Source: Acetobacteraceae bacterium (GTDB lineage: Bacteria; Pseudomonadota; Alphaproteobacteria; Acetobacterales; Acetobacteraceae). Taken from it: a stretch of DNA of 33,398 nt. Positions within the stretch are counted from its first letter, which is position 1. Every line of letters starts with the position of its first letter. The notes beneath the pieces are model-generated. The model had not been told where the DNA came from. It ran no database searches and was given only the letters and a program-made list of their open reading frames with translations. This document shows, piece after piece, positions 1 through 8,126 of this stretch. The translations under genes and the position numbers were made by a program. The stretch is taken from assembly GCA_025354865.1 (NCBI GenBank), contig JANXMB010000146.1:1-33398 (forward strand), given 5' to 3'.

Positions 1-145
1 CCGCGAGAGCCGCATCGCTGACGGCCGGAACCGTTAGGTCAGGAAGGTAGGACGGCGGCGCGGACCGGCGCATCAGCGCTTCGCGCGCCTTGCGATTGGA
101 TTCCTCCAGAAGACGGGCGCGCAGCTCGCGGTTCGACACTACCAT
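1..145 (-). CDS. Small unknown protein, partial (runs off left edge)
   Basis: An open leftward frame begins with ATG at 145 (MVVSNRELRARLLEES...) and stays open to the window edge, giving 48 codons. The visible part is charged and probably helical, with no recognised domain. It starts 13 bases after the stop of the gene at 159-347, so it fits a tightly packed leftward cluster with that gene and the one at 350-703. No clear ribosome binding site precedes the ATG. The real start could differ, and the call depends on sequence outside the window. Confidence 0.45.
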   Translation of the reverse strand, partial: MVVSNRELRARLLEESNRKAREALMRRSAPPSYLPDLTVPAVSDAALA

Positions 146-158
146 GAACGCGCGCCGG

Positions 159-347
159 TCATGACGCGGCGCATTCCCGGGTGATCCGCCTCAGACGGTC
201 CGAATCGATTTCTCTCGCCTCGACCGGCGGCTCGTACTCCCCGAAGCCCCGGCACACCGGGAACCAGCCGAACTCGCCCCCGGAGGTTGACGTGCCCGAA
301 GCCGACTTAATCGTAACAAAAACGACGATTGAGCCCGCCTCTGGCAT
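159..347 (-). CDS. Small hypothetical protein of the integrated element (62 aa)
   Basis: A 62-residue frame starts at ATG 347, only 2 bases after the stop of the gene at 350-703 (TGATCATG junction), so translational coupling is likely. Codons mostly end in G or C like real genes here. The product has a short hydrophobic start (VVFVTI) and an acidic C-terminal half (EYEPPVEAREIDSDRLRR). I recognise no domain. A longer frame is open upstream to 455, but it would overlap the neighbouring gene extensively. The overlapping rightward frame at 181-501 is a less convincing alternative. Confidence 0.5.
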   Translation of the reverse strand: MPEAGSIVVFVTIKSASGTSTSGGEFGWFPVCRGFGEYEPPVEAREIDSDRLRRITRECAAS

Positions 348-349
348 GA

Positions 350-703
350 TCAGAACAGCCGCGAGGGCGCTTCGGGTTTTTCCAGCCTGTCCGGCACCGG
401 CGTCGTGGTTCCACGCCAGGTTTCGTTCGCCACCCTCAGCCGTTCGACCGCGCACCAGACCAGCCAGACCTCAAACGAAGGCCCCGGCCGGAAGTGCCTG
501 ATCCCTTCCGCGGCGCCGGCGGTGTAGGGCGGCTTTTCCTCGCCAAGGCGGAACGCAAGCGCGTGGTTCGACACGATCAGGTTGTCGATGCGGGTTTCAA
601 CCGCGCGCAGCGTCGCATCGGGTGATCCCGTACCCGGCGCGTCCCGTTCCGGCGACGTCGGTTCGGGAACGACAGCCGCGCCGTCTTTGCCGGACTCGCT
701 CAC
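350..703 (-). CDS. Hypothetical protein of the integrated element (117 aa)
   Basis: This leftward frame has strong G/C bias at third codon positions from a GTG at 703 (start reads MSESGKDG...). The frame is open further upstream to a TTG at 796 and beyond, but those codons lose the bias and encode a low-complexity Gly/Ser/Pro stretch, so I prefer the GTG. The middle (about residues 30-60) looks helical, and the C-terminal half contains FEVWLVWCAVERLRVANETW. No family is recognised. It heads a close cluster with the genes at 159-347 and 1-145, downstream of the Cro-like gene, where phage early genes often lie. Confidence 0.5.
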   Translation of the reverse strand: MSESGKDGAAVVPEPTSPERDAPGTGSPDATLRAVETRIDNLIVSNHALAFRLGEEKPPYTAGAAEGIRHFRPGPSFEVWLVWCAVERLRVANETWRGTTTPVPDRLEKPEAPSRLF

Positions 704-1136
704 AGCGACGCCAACCCGTCCGGGAACCGAACCAGGGCAAGCCCAGGTTGAACCGGCCCAGGAACCGGACGCGGAACGGCCGGGACCTCCACCCAAGGCA
801 AAAGCCTTGAAAAACCCGGAGGGATCGGCGATAAACTGGCCTCTGACACGACGTACCTCCGCTTTGGCCTGGGACGGGGCGAACCGTCCCAGGCGCCTGA
901 TTTTCCTTTCGATCCCGGTAGTTGTTGCGGACAGGCAGAACCGGCCGCCTAAGGGCCGCTTCTCATGCCGACGCCTCCCCCACAGGTGGGCCAGCCATCC
1001 TCGTTACGCCGCCGATCGTTGAGCCTCGGCGGCCCCTCCACGTCAGTTCAAGGCGGTCCGGTCGCGGCCGCGAGCTGCCGCGCGCCGCCGCTCGGCTCAC
1101 GCCGCCTGTCGGCGGATGTCGTGGTGCGCGGCGTCA
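704..1136. other. Stretch without a confident gene; two tiny leftward frames possible
   Basis: A 29-codon leftward frame starts with an ATG overlapping the TGA of the YdaS-like gene (TGATG at 1135-1139) and ends at 1048. A second, starting with GTG at 1041 and ending at 949, encodes 30 residues including GWPTCGGGVGMRSGP. The tight TGATG junction is suggestive, but the frames are too short to judge from composition. The rest (704-948) is G+C-rich and open in several frames, with no convincing start or domain. Confidence 0.25.
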
Positions 1137-1361
1137 TCACGCCACCATCCGATCGGGGTCCGACTCCTCGGCCGGATAAAGGTCCGGCCGGATGACGCGC
1201 CCAGGGAGCCCGGTCAGGGCTTCAAGACGCGGGACGTGGCGAGCCGGAACGCGCGACCACTGCGTCACTGCGGAAGCCACGATGCCGAGATGCCGGGCCA
1301 CCCGGGTTGGGCCGCCGGCGATCTCCAGAACCTTCGCGAGAGCCGAGTCGTACTTGGGCAT
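1137..1361 (-). CDS. YdaS/Cro-family DNA-binding protein (74 aa)
   Basis: A small HTH protein of the YdaS/Cro type, the usual partner of a divergently encoded phage repressor. The helix-turn-helix is in the N-terminal half (about residues 15-38: GGPTRVARHLGI, then ASAVTQWSR). It is followed by the family's PRLEALTG-x-x-x-x-x-IRPDLYP tail. I start it at ATG 1361 (MPKYDSAL). The frame is open up to ATG 1412, but a consensus TATAAT at 1391-1386 on this strand would lie inside that longer version. No good ribosome binding site is seen. An operator palindrome (1372-1386) overlaps this promoter. It probably opposes the repressor at 1429, as Cro opposes CI; that role is inferred. Confidence 0.8.
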   Translation of the reverse strand: MPKYDSALAKVLEIAGGPTRVARHLGIVASAVTQWSRVPARHVPRLEALTGLPGRVIRPDLYPAEESDPDRMVA

Positions 1362-1428
1362 GGCGTTAATTTGCAGAATGTCTGCATTATAGCAATCGTT
1401 AATCTTCTGCATAGCAGGAAATCTGCAT
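1362..1428. promoter_or_regulatory. Divergent cro/repressor control region with palindromic operators
   Basis: The 67-base gap between the divergent regulators is A+T-rich. It contains a perfect palindrome TGCAGA-ATG-TCTGCA at 1372-1386. There is a related everted pair at 1406-1418 (TCTGC-ATA-GCAGG, one mismatch) and a further half site TCTGCAT at 1422-1428, just before the repressor's GTG. A consensus -10 (TATAAT on the minus strand, 1391-1386) serves the leftward gene. A weak rightward pair TTAATT/TATAGC, 16 bases apart, brackets the palindrome. Multiple related sites between two divergent HTH genes match a lambdoid-style operator. Confidence 0.7.
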
Positions 1429-1884
1429 GTGAAAGATCATCCGACGGTGTCAGAGAAGATTCACAAGGCGCAGGTTGGGCGCCGACTCCGAGCCGCGATC
1501 GAGGTACTGGGCCTTTCCCAGACCGAAGTCGCCAACGCCCTGGGCGTGACTCCAAGCAAACTGGGCAATTGGCTCCGAGGCGACAATTATCCCGCCGCCT
1601 GGTTCGTGGCGCGGTTCTGCGACCGGTACGGCATCACCACGGACTGGATTTATCGCGGGATCGTAACCGGGATGGCCAAAAGTCTGGCCGATCCTCTCTG
1701 GGCATCGGAACAATCCGCCTCGCCACAAGACGCGAAAGCACCGCGCGCCGTCCGCCAGCCACGCGCGTCGCCGGCAAATCCCAATAAGGTTGCCGACGTC
1801 GAGGCCGGAACCGTTGCGGCGACCAGGAAGCGCCGGACGGCTACCCCTGCTCCTCCCATGACGGCCGCCCGACGGGAGGCGTAA
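1429..1884 (+). CDS. XRE-family repressor-like regulator (151 aa)
   Basis: A DNA-binding protein with an XRE/CI-type helix-turn-helix at about residues 17-65 (GRRLRAAIEVLGLSQTEVANAL, then SKLGNWLRG). The remaining ~75 residues are rich in Ala, Pro and Arg and carry no visible dimerisation or S24 peptidase domain, so control by RecA-stimulated self-cleavage is unlikely. The start is GTG 1429, preceded by AGGA at 1416-1419. It is divergent from the YdaS-like gene and shares the operator region with it, so it is probably the element's maintenance repressor and autoregulated. This role is inferred from layout. Confidence 0.75.
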   Translation: MKDHPTVSEKIHKAQVGRRLRAAIEVLGLSQTEVANALGVTPSKLGNWLRGDNYPAAWFVARFCDRYGITTDWIYRGIVTGMAKSLADPLWASEQSASPQDAKAPRAVRQPRASPANPNKVADVEAGTVAATRKRRTATPAPPMTAARREA

Positions 1885-2370
1885 ACCCGATCCGGTCACT
1901 TTCGCCGCCGTACGTCGAATTCAGCCGACTTTCACCAGCATTCGCGGAACAGGGAACGCTCGGGCGCGTGTTGGCGCCCCACGTCGCCAGCGACCTCGCA
2001 AGAGATTGCGATGAGCCCGGTTATTCTGACCGCTCGGGTGATTGCCGATTCGCGGCCTCGTAGCCGTGGCGGCGGATTCGGCCTTGCGGGCCTCGTTGGC
2101 GCAGCACCAATCCATATTCGTCCCGCGGCGTCGCAAGAGTGACCAATTTCTGTATCGGACAAAATTACAGTTATCCTGTAAATACCTATTGATGAATGCA
2201 GAATATCTGCATATATCCACTTATCGGGCCACTCCGGCTCCGATGGGAGGACGCCCGATGTTTGACCGCCCCGGCACACTCGGCTTCAGGCTTCCATTGG
2301 TTTGCCCCGCGACGAGAACGCCCGTGGACCGATGCCGTCCATGCCACTCCGACGCCAAGGGTATAGCGGC
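1885..2370. other. Long intergenic region; promoter at its right end
   Basis: From 1885 to about 2140 I see no convincing gene, although a leftward frame (ATG near 2121 to 1921, about 64 residues) is possible. From about 2140 to 2222 the sequence turns sharply A+T-rich and holds two 17-bp palindromes and a promoter (listed separately). From 2223 to 2370 there is a leader of about 150 bases ahead of the gene at 2371, with no clear hairpin. Confidence 0.5.
2165..2217 (+). promoter_or_regulatory. Promoter of the excision/integration operon with two palindromic operators
   Basis: A -35-like TTGATG (2189-2194) and -10-like TATATC (2212-2217) are separated by 17 bases. That spacer is almost exactly filled by a perfect palindrome ATGCAGA-ATA-TCTGCAT (2196-2212), the same core seen between the divergent repressor genes at 1372-1386. 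A second perfect palindrome, TTACAG-TTATC-CTGTAA (2165-2181), is centred 31 bases upstream, about three helical turns. Repressor binding to the first site would block RNA polymerase. The second could bind the Cro-like protein or an activator. Site identity is read from sequence; function is inferred. Confidence 0.65.
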
Positions 2371-2868
2371 ATGAAAACGTGGGAGATCGACATAGAGCTT
2401 CGCGTCTGCAAGACGCTGACGTTCGGCGGCCCAGGAACAGAGGCGGCGGCGCGCCGGCTGGTCGAAATGATCTTCGCCGGTCAGTTGGACGCCTCGCATT
2501 TCGTCAAATGGACCGACCCGCGCTTCGGCAACAGGTCCATGCCCGTCGAGACCCCTATCGACAACGAGCCACGGATCGTCGCCGTTCGGGGTACCCTGAT
2601 GGCTGATTATCTTTTCCGGAACGGCTATGTTTCGGTGCCCGGCTTCGCCGTGGACGGCTTATCCAGCCCCGAATGGTTCAACGAACTCGTCCTCGATCTT
2701 GAAGCGGGACGCATCTACCCCGAACAGGCCAAGGAGAAAATGCGGCAGCGCGGCATTTGGACCTGCGAGAACTCTTCGGCGCCGGGTATGCCTACGAACA
2801 TGCAGAGGGCCGATTTGCCGGATCCGCTCGCCGCCTGCTACCGGCCGTTGGCCAGGGGCACAAAATGA
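2371..2868 (+). CDS. Hypothetical protein, first gene of the excision/integration operon (165 aa)
   Basis: I do not recognise this protein. It starts MKTWEIDIEL at ATG 2371 with AAGGG at 2357-2361 as ribosome binding site. The frame is open from 2302, but the upstream part lacks a better start. The first ~45 residues look like an alpha/beta fold. The middle carries charged segments (RIYPEQAKEKMRQRG), and the last 35 residues look disordered. Its TGA overlaps the ATG of the next gene (ATGA, 2865-2868), so it is probably co-translated with the excisionase-like gene. Confidence 0.7.
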   Translation: MKTWEIDIELRVCKTLTFGGPGTEAAARRLVEMIFAGQLDASHFVKWTDPRFGNRSMPVETPIDNEPRIVAVRGTLMADYLFRNGYVSVPGFAVDGLSSPEWFNELVLDLEAGRIYPEQAKEKMRQRGIWTCENSSAPGMPTNMQRADLPDPLAACYRPLARGTK

Positions 2869-3188
2869 CCGACACTGGTCCATTCGCTTACTCTGTCTCG
2901 CAGCTCGCCACCGCGTGGGGTGTGTCGTCCCGCCACGTCTATGACCTTTGCGCTCGCGGCTCCTTGGGCCATCTTCGCATCGGTGCTTTGATCCGTATCC
3001 GGCAGGCTGACCGGGAAGCATACGAGGCACGACAATGGCACGCCCCAAACTCGACGCCCCAAACTACCGGCTCGTCAGGCGTGGAGATCGTTTCTATGTC
3101 CGCTGGTGGCAGGACGGCGCTTTCGGGCGCATTTCAACGGGGGAGACAGACAAGCGGCGCGCCGCCGTCTGGCTCGCGCAGTTCGTAG
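2865..3188 (+). CDS. Excisionase/AlpA-like helix-turn-helix protein (107 aa)
   Basis: A MerR/excisionase-type winged HTH occupies about residues 8-52 (YSVSQLATAWGVSSRHVYDLC, then GSLGHLRIG and IRIRQADREAYEA), the layout of helix-turn-helix-17 proteins that act as excisionases or AlpA-type activators. The start ATG 2865 overlaps the upstream stop by ATGA. It precedes and overlaps the integrase gene by 154 bases (3035-3188) in a different frame. The C-terminal ~50 residues encoded in the overlap look like low-complexity sequence, and the folded domain ends before it. Excision directionality is inferred from the neighbour. Confidence 0.75.
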   Translation: MTDTGPFAYSVSQLATAWGVSSRHVYDLCARGSLGHLRIGALIRIRQADREAYEARQWHAPNSTPQTTGSSGVEIVSMSAGGRTALSGAFQRGRQTSGAPPSGSRSS

Positions 3189-4078
3189 CCGGCCGTGGAA
3201 CCCCAGCCGCACCGGAGCAACCCAGCGTCTCGACGATCCTTGACGGCTACCTTGCGGACCGCAGGCCCATAGTGCGGGCGTATGGAACACTGGAGGCAGC
3301 CGCCAAGGCGTTGCGGCGGCACCTCGGTGACCTGCAGCCGAACCACCTGACAAAGGAGCGGACGCGGTTTTATGCCAGACAGCGGCGTGCCGAGGGGCAT
3401 ATCGTCGGACCGGCAGATGCCCGGCGGAAGAAGCCGACCAGCGACGGCACGGTGATCCGCGAACTCGTGACGCTACGCGCGGCGCTCAGTTGGGCGCGTG
3501 GCGAAAAATGGATCAGCGACGTTCCTGACATCGAAACACCGCGGCAGGCGCCGCCACGAGATCGGTGGCTTACGCGGGAGGAAGCCGACCGGCTGCTGGC
3601 GTCGGCCGAAACGCCGCATGTGAAGACGTTTCTCGCGACATGCCTTTATACCGGCGCGCGGGCCGGAGCGGTCCTTGAGCTGACCTGGGACCGGGTCGAT
3701 TTGGCCGCGGGTCTGATCGACCTCGGGCACGCACCGGGCGGGAAGGGAAGGGCTGTGGTGCCGATCGCCGACCGGCTACTTCCGATTCTGAACGAGGCTC
3801 GGACCGTGGCAACGTGCGCGCATGTGGTCGAATTTGCCGGCGCGCGAGTCGCGAGCGTCAAGACAGGAACGCGCGCCACAGCGCGCCGTGCCGAGCTACC
3901 GGGCGTAACGCCGCACATCCTGCGTCATACGGCGGCGACCTGGATGGCGATGAAGGGCGTGCCGATGATCGAGATTGCCAAGGTGCTTGGGCACTCCAAT
4001 TCGGCCCTGACCGAACGGGTCTATGCGAAGCACAGCCCTGATTACCTGCGGCGTGCCGTGGACGCCTTGTCAGCATAA
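3035..4078 (+). CDS. Tyrosine-type site-specific integrase (347 aa)
   Basis: A phage-type tyrosine recombinase that would cut and rejoin DNA at the element's attachment sites. The catalytic set is visible: Arg209 (TGARAGAVLEL), His294-x-x-Arg297 (HILRHTAATW), His320 (LGHSN) and the nucleophile Tyr330 (ERVYAKHSP). The N-terminal part has an arm-binding-like region (about 10-55) and a SAM-like core-binding domain (about 65-165). Length is normal for the family and nothing is truncated. It starts at ATG 3035 inside the previous gene and ends 70 bases from the tRNA-Thr 3' end, its likely target. Confidence 0.92.
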   Translation: MARPKLDAPNYRLVRRGDRFYVRWWQDGAFGRISTGETDKRRAAVWLAQFVAGRGTPAAPEQPSVSTILDGYLADRRPIVRAYGTLEAAAKALRRHLGDLQPNHLTKERTRFYARQRRAEGHIVGPADARRKKPTSDGTVIRELVTLRAALSWARGEKWISDVPDIETPRQAPPRDRWLTREEADRLLASAETPHVKTFLATCLYTGARAGAVLELTWDRVDLAAGLIDLGHAPGGKGRAVVPIADRLLPILNEARTVATCAHVVEFAGARVASVKTGTRATARRAELPGVTPHILRHTAATWMAMKGVPMIEIAKVLGHSNSALTERVYAKHSPDYLRRAVDALSA

Positions 4079-4147
4079 ACAGGGCCAGTGTGTATGGTAA
4101 TTCGCGGCCCGGCCACCCCGGAAAACCCAAATTATCCAATGAAATTA

Positions 4148-4222
<75 letters not shown>

Positions 4223-4243
4223 GCCGGCGAACGGCAGGCGCGT

Positions 4244-4272
4244 CGTATACGGTCGCTGGGACCGCCGCGCAA
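4244..4272 (-). promoter_or_regulatory. Probable tRNA-Thr promoter
   Basis: On the minus strand a -35-like TTGCGC (4272-4267) and a -10-like TATACG (4249-4244) are separated by exactly 17 bases, placing a start about 15 bases upstream of the mature tRNA 5' end (4222). The promoter lies on the chromosomal side, so integration at the 3' end would leave tRNA transcription intact. Confidence 0.5.
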
Positions 4273-4365
4273 GCCGTCTTTGACGTCGGACCGCGATACG
4301 TTCGCTTTCGCGCCCGTACCGCAGTCTATTTGTCGGGCCGTTCGTGCGATCCCGACCTCCGGCGT

Positions 4366-5628
4366 CTACCGACCGCCGCCCAAGCCGGGCGATGCCAGCA
4401 ATTCCGCCACTTTGCCCGGTTGGAAGCCGAGCACATCGCTGAGGATTTCGGCGGTGTGTTCGCCCAGAAGGGGGGAGCGCGTCACCTCCGACACGCTGTC
4501 GGACAGTTTGATCGGGTTGCCCACGGACAGATATTTGCCGCGGGTCGGGTGATCGACCTCGACCACAGTGCCGGTGGCGCGGAGGGATTCTTCTGCGGCG
4601 ATTTCCTTCATCGACAGAATGGGTCCGCAGGGGATGTCGTATTTGTTCAGGATATCCATGGCTTCGAACTTGGTCACCGTCATGGTCCAGGCTTCGATCG
4701 TATCCCAGATGTGCTTCAGGCGTGGCAGCCGGGCCGGCGGCTTGGCATAATCGGGGTCGGTTTTCCATTCGGGCTTGCCGATAACATCGCAGATCGCTTC
4801 CCACACCGGGGCTTGAGCGATGAAATAGATGTAGGCGTTGGGATCGGTCTCCCAGCCTTTGCACTTCAGAATCCAGCCCGGCTGCCCCCCGCCCGAGGCG
4901 TTACCCGAGCGCGGTACGGTGTCGCCGAACGGGGTGTCGGGATATTGCGGGAACTCGGTCAGCGGGCCGTGTGCGAGGCGTTGCTGGTCGCGCAGCTTAA
5001 CGCGGCAGAGGTTCAGCACCCCGTCCTGCATCGCCACATCGACCTTCTGCCCGCGCCCGGTGGTGTTGCGTTGGAACAGGGCGGTGACGATGCCGAGCGC
5101 CAGATGCAACCCGGTGCCGGAATCGCCGATCTGCGCGCCGGTTACAACGGGCGGGCCATCGTCGAAGCCGGTGGTGGATGCGGCGCCGCCGGCGCATTGC
5201 GCGACGTTCTCGTAGACTTTGCAGTCCTCGTAGGGACCGGGGCCGAAGCCTTTGATCGACGCCAGGATCATGCGCGGGTTGAGCTGCTGGATGCGTTCCC
5301 AGGTGAAGCCCATGCGATCCAGCGCGCCGGGAGCGAAGTTTTCGACCATCACGTCGCAGGTCTTCACCAGCGCTTCCAGCACCTCTTTCCCGGCCTTGTC
5401 CCGGCCGTCGATGGTGATGGACCGTTTGTTATGGTTCAGCATCGTGAAATACAGGCTGTCCACGCCCTTGATGTCCTGCAACTGGCCGCGCGTGATATCG
5501 CCGACGCCGGGGCGTTCGACCTTGATCACATCGGCGCCGAACCAGGCCAGCAACTGGGTGCAGGTCGGACCGGATTGAACATGGGTGAAATCGAGGATTT
5601 TGACCCCGTCGAGTGCTTTGCCGCTCAT
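4366..5628 (-). CDS. frc: Formyl-CoA:oxalate CoA-transferase (420 aa)
   Basis: A class III CoA-transferase that moves CoA from formyl-CoA to oxalate, giving oxalyl-CoA and formate, in the cytoplasm. The catalytic aspartate is Asp169 (AQIGDSGTG), the same number as in the Oxalobacter enzyme. The glycine loop is SGGGQ at about 245-249. The N-terminal [11 protein letters not shown] and [11 protein letters not shown] motifs are typical. The start is ATG 5628 with AGGAG eight bases upstream. The frame is open far upstream, but that is antiphase to oxc. It begins 2 bases after the oxc stop, so the two are co-transcribed and work as a cycle: Frc makes oxalyl-CoA and Oxc decarboxylates it back to formyl-CoA. 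Confidence 0.93.
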   Translation of the reverse strand: MSGKALDGVKILDFTHVQSGPTCTQLLAWFGADVIKVERPGVGDITRGQLQDIKGVDSLYFTMLNHNKRSITIDGRDKAGKEVLEALVKTCDVMVENFAPGALDRMGFTWERIQQLNPRMILASIKGFGPGPYEDCKVYENVAQCAGGAASTTGFDDGPPVVTGAQIGDSGTGLHLALGIVTALFQRNTTGRGQKVDVAMQDGVLNLCRVKLRDQQRLAHGPLTEFPQYPDTPFGDTVPRSGNASGGGQPGWILKCKGWETDPNAYIYFIAQAPVWEAICDVIGKPEWKTDPDYAKPPARLPRLKHIWDTIEAWTMTVTKFEAMDILNKYDIPCGPILSMKEIAAEESLRATGTVVEVDHPTRGKYLSVGNPIKLSDSVSEVTRSPLLGEHTAEILSDVLGFQPGKVAELLASPGLGGGR

Positions 5629-5630
5629 GA

Positions 5631-7352
5631 TTATGCTCCTGCCTTTTTCGTAAGGGCGCTTTTCGGGTTGAGATTGCCGATATTGCCGCTCTCGCTTCCC
5701 GCTGCCGGGTCGATAACCGCATTGATCAAAGTGGGCTTGCCCGAGGCGATAGCCGCGTCCACGGCGTCCTTCAGCGCGTCCGGCGTGGTGACGTTGACGC
5801 CGGTGCCGCCGAAGCTCTCGATCATTTTGTCGTAGCGGCTGCCGGGCACGAACATCGTCGGGGCCGGATCGGCACCGCCGGTCGGGTTCACGCCGTCGCC
5901 GCGATAGATGCCGTCGTTGTTGAACACCACGATGCAGATCGGCAGGTTGTAACGGCAGATGGTTTCGACCTCCATGCCGGAGAAGCCGAACGCGCTGTCG
6001 CCTTCGATCGCCAGCACCGGCTTGCCGGTTTCGACGGCAGCGGCGATGGCGAAGCCCATGCCGATGCCCATCACGCCCCAGGTGCCGACATCCAGGCGCT
6101 TGCGCGGCTGGTAGATGTCGATCACGCCGCGCGCTTGATCCAGCGTGTTCGCGCCCTCGTTCACCAGGATGGTGTCCGGCCGTTCCTTGATGACATCCCG
6201 CAGCACGCGCAGCGCCGAATGGTAGTCCATCGGAATGGAGTTCTTGCCCAACCGCGATGCCATGCGGGCGACGTTGGAGGCTTTTTTGTCGTCGATCGCC
6301 TTGGTCCACTCGACCGGCGGTTGCGGCCAGTTCTCGCCCATGGCTTTGGTCAACGCGGCAACGCAGGACCCGATATCGCCCACCACCGGCGCGGCGATTT
6401 CGACGTTGCTGTCCATCTCGCGCGGTTCGATATCGATCTGGATGAATTTTTTCGAACCCGGCGGCCCCCACTGCTTGCCCTTGCCGTGGCTCAGCAGCCA
6501 GTTGAGACGAGCGCCGATCATAAGCACGACGTCGCTGTCCTGGAGGACGGTGGAACGGGCGGCGGCGGCGCATTGCGGATGGGTGTCGGGCAGCAGACCT
6601 TTGGCCATGCTCATGGGGATGTAGGGAGCGCCGCTTTTTTCCACCAGCGTGCGGATGTCGTCGTCGGCCTGCGCATAGGCCGCGCCCTTGCCCAGGATGA
6701 TCAGCGGCTTCTTGGCGGCACGCAGCACGTCCAACGCGCGATCGATCGCCGATGGGGCCGGAATCTGCGCCGGGGCGGGGTCGATGACTTTGACCAACGA
6801 CCGACGCCCAGCCTCGGCTTCCATCACCTGACCGAACAATTTGCCCGGCAGGTCCAAATAGACGCCGCCCGGACGCCCCGACACCGCCGCCCGGATGGCA
6901 CGCGCAACGCCAATGCCGATATCGGCGGCGTGCAGCACCCGGAACGCCGCCTTGCACAACGGCCGGGCGATCGCGAGCTGATCCATTTCCTCATAATCGC
7001 CCTGCTGCAAATCCACGATCTCCCGCTCGGACGAACCCGAGATCAGGATCATCGGAAAGCAGTTGGTGGTGGCGTTGGCCAGGGCGACCAGTCCGTTCAG
7101 AAAGCCCGGCGCCGACACCGTGAGGCAGATGCCCGGCGTCTTCGTCAGATAGCCGGCGATCGCAGCGGCGTTGCCGGCGTTCTGCTCGTGCCGGAAGGAG
7201 ATGACGCGCATCCCCTCGGCCTGCGCCAGCCGTCCGAGATCGGTGATGGGGATGCCCGGCACGCCATAGATATTCTGGATCCCGTTCAGCTTCAGCGCGT
7301 CGATGACGAGGTGGAACCCGTCGGTAAGTTCGGTTTCGGCTTCGTCGGACAT
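5631..7352 (-). CDS. oxc: Oxalyl-CoA decarboxylase, ThDP-dependent (573 aa)
   Basis: Decarboxylates oxalyl-CoA to formyl-CoA and CO2 using thiamine diphosphate. Seen in the sequence: the ThDP-activating Glu56 (FRHEQNAGN), a central FAD/ADP-binding-type domain (about 200-345), and the C-terminal ThDP/Mg motif beginning GDSAFGFSG and ending in FNNDGIY. The C-terminal tail is Gly/Asn/Lys-rich, as in characterised Oxc. The ~570-residue length fits. The start is ATG 7352 with GGGAG seven bases upstream. It follows gntR by 13 bases and precedes frc by 2, forming one operon. Other ThDP decarboxylases are possible in principle, but the frc partner settles the call. Confidence 0.94.
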   Translation of the reverse strand: MSDEAETELTDGFHLVIDALKLNGIQNIYGVPGIPITDLGRLAQAEGMRVISFRHEQNAGNAAAIAGYLTKTPGICLTVSAPGFLNGLVALANATTNCFPMILISGSSEREIVDLQQGDYEEMDQLAIARPLCKAAFRVLHAADIGIGVARAIRAAVSGRPGGVYLDLPGKLFGQVMEAEAGRRSLVKVIDPAPAQIPAPSAIDRALDVLRAAKKPLIILGKGAAYAQADDDIRTLVEKSGAPYIPMSMAKGLLPDTHPQCAAAARSTVLQDSDVVLMIGARLNWLLSHGKGKQWGPPGSKKFIQIDIEPREMDSNVEIAAPVVGDIGSCVAALTKAMGENWPQPPVEWTKAIDDKKASNVARMASRLGKNSIPMDYHSALRVLRDVIKERPDTILVNEGANTLDQARGVIDIYQPRKRLDVGTWGVMGIGMGFAIAAAVETGKPVLAIEGDSAFGFSGMEVETICRYNLPICIVVFNNDGIYRGDGVNPTGGADPAPTMFVPGSRYDKMIESFGGTGVNVTTPDALKDAVDAAIASGKPTLINAVIDPAAGSESGNIGNLNPKSALTKKAGA

Positions 7353-7365
7353 GGTGTTTCTCCCG

Positions 7366-8100
7366 TTATACGCATTGCGGTTGGCGGCGGGGGGCGACCG
7401 GCGGATCGAGGAAGCCCCCGTGCCGTTCGACATGGGCCGCCAAACCCATCGTGTGCTCGCGCACCAGTCGCGCGGCCAGATCGGCATCGCGTGCTTCCAG
7501 CGCTGCGATAATGGCGCGATGGTCGGCGATGGATCGTTGCGCCCGGTTGTCCTGCGTCATCGTTACGGCGCGGACGGCGCGCATGTGAATGAACAGCGTG
7601 TCGGTCAGCGACGACATCAGCGCAACATCGCCCATGCGGATGATCGCCCGATGAAACGCCATATTGGCATCCGAATATTCGCTGATATGGCCGCTCGGGT
7701 CGTCCCGGAACGCATCCACCAACGCCCGCAGTTGCGTCAGTTCGGCGGCCGTCGCACGCGGTGCGGCCAGCCGGGCGGCCATGCTTTCGATCGCCGCCCA
7801 GACGGCAATCATTTCGACCACCTCGCGTTTGGATTTGCGCACGACATGAATGCCGCGCCGAGGAATGGACCGGACGAATCCTTCCTGTTCCAGCACCGAT
7901 AGTGCCTCGCGGATGGGGGTGCGGCTGACACCGAGATCTTGCGAGAGCTGCCGTTCGTCCAGACGGATGTCCTCGTGATGGCCGTAAATGTCCATCGCCA
8001 TGATCGCGCGCTTGATCGCCTCGCAAGCCTGCTGGCGCAGGCCGAGGCCGATGTCGAGCGGTTCGATCTTGAGCCTTGGTTGTTGGTCCGCGTCGGACAC
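7366..8100 (-). CDS. GntR/FCD-family transcriptional regulator of the oxalate operon (244 aa)
   Basis: A FadR-type regulator. The N-terminal winged HTH (about 20-88) includes [21 protein letters not shown] and the wing PRRGIHV. The C-terminal all-helical FCD ligand domain (about 95-235) carries the usual metal-binding candidates (Asp144 and His150 in [11 protein letters not shown], plus later histidines). The GTG start at 8100 has a GGAAGG ribosome binding site. It is the first gene of the gntR-oxc-frc operon and its promoter contains a GTATA-N3-TATAC palindrome, so it probably represses itself and the oxalate genes until an acid or CoA ligand binds. The ligand is not known from sequence. Confidence 0.88.
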   Translation of the reverse strand: MSDADQQPRLKIEPLDIGLGLRQQACEAIKRAIMAMDIYGHHEDIRLDERQLSQDLGVSRTPIREALSVLEQEGFVRSIPRRGIHVVRKSKREVVEMIAVWAAIESMAARLAAPRATAAELTQLRALVDAFRDDPSGHISEYSDANMAFHRAIIRMGDVALMSSLTDTLFIHMRAVRAVTMTQDNRAQRSIADHRAIIAALEARDADLAARLVREHTMGLAAHVERHGGFLDPPVAPRRQPQCV

Positions 8101-8126
8101 GCGCTTCCTTCCTTGCGACTTCGGTA

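Larger units (their letters stand above)
1..4147. mobile_element. Right end of an integrated element (prophage-like or genomic island) in tRNA-Thr
   Basis: A tyrosine integrase gene (3035-4078) ends 70 bases from the 3' end of a tRNA-Thr gene and reads toward it, the usual layout of a tRNA-targeted element. Upstream lie an excisionase-like HTH gene, an unknown gene, a divergent Cro/YdaS-type and XRE repressor pair, and small unknown leftward genes. The crossover should lie within the 3' part of the tRNA, about 4148-4190. I do not see a second copy of that tRNA end inside the window, so the left attachment site and most cargo should be left of position 1. No capsid, terminase or conjugation gene is visible, so prophage, satellite and island cannot be told apart. 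Confidence 0.75.

Noticed and set aside
582-1022. A 146-codon rightward frame opposite the small leftward genes
   Set aside because: Low-complexity Pro/Arg/Ala product. The opposite strand shows better codon bias over 350-703 and tight gene packing.
1362-1412. Longer start (ATG 1412) for the YdaS-like protein
   Set aside because: It would place a consensus TATAAT and an operator palindrome inside the coding sequence, and family members begin near the MPKYDSAL position.
4366-6957. An 863-codon leftward frame that would extend frc upstream
   Set aside because: The upstream part is antiphase to oxc and is Arg/Gly-rich nonsense. frc has its own ATG with AGGAG at 5628.
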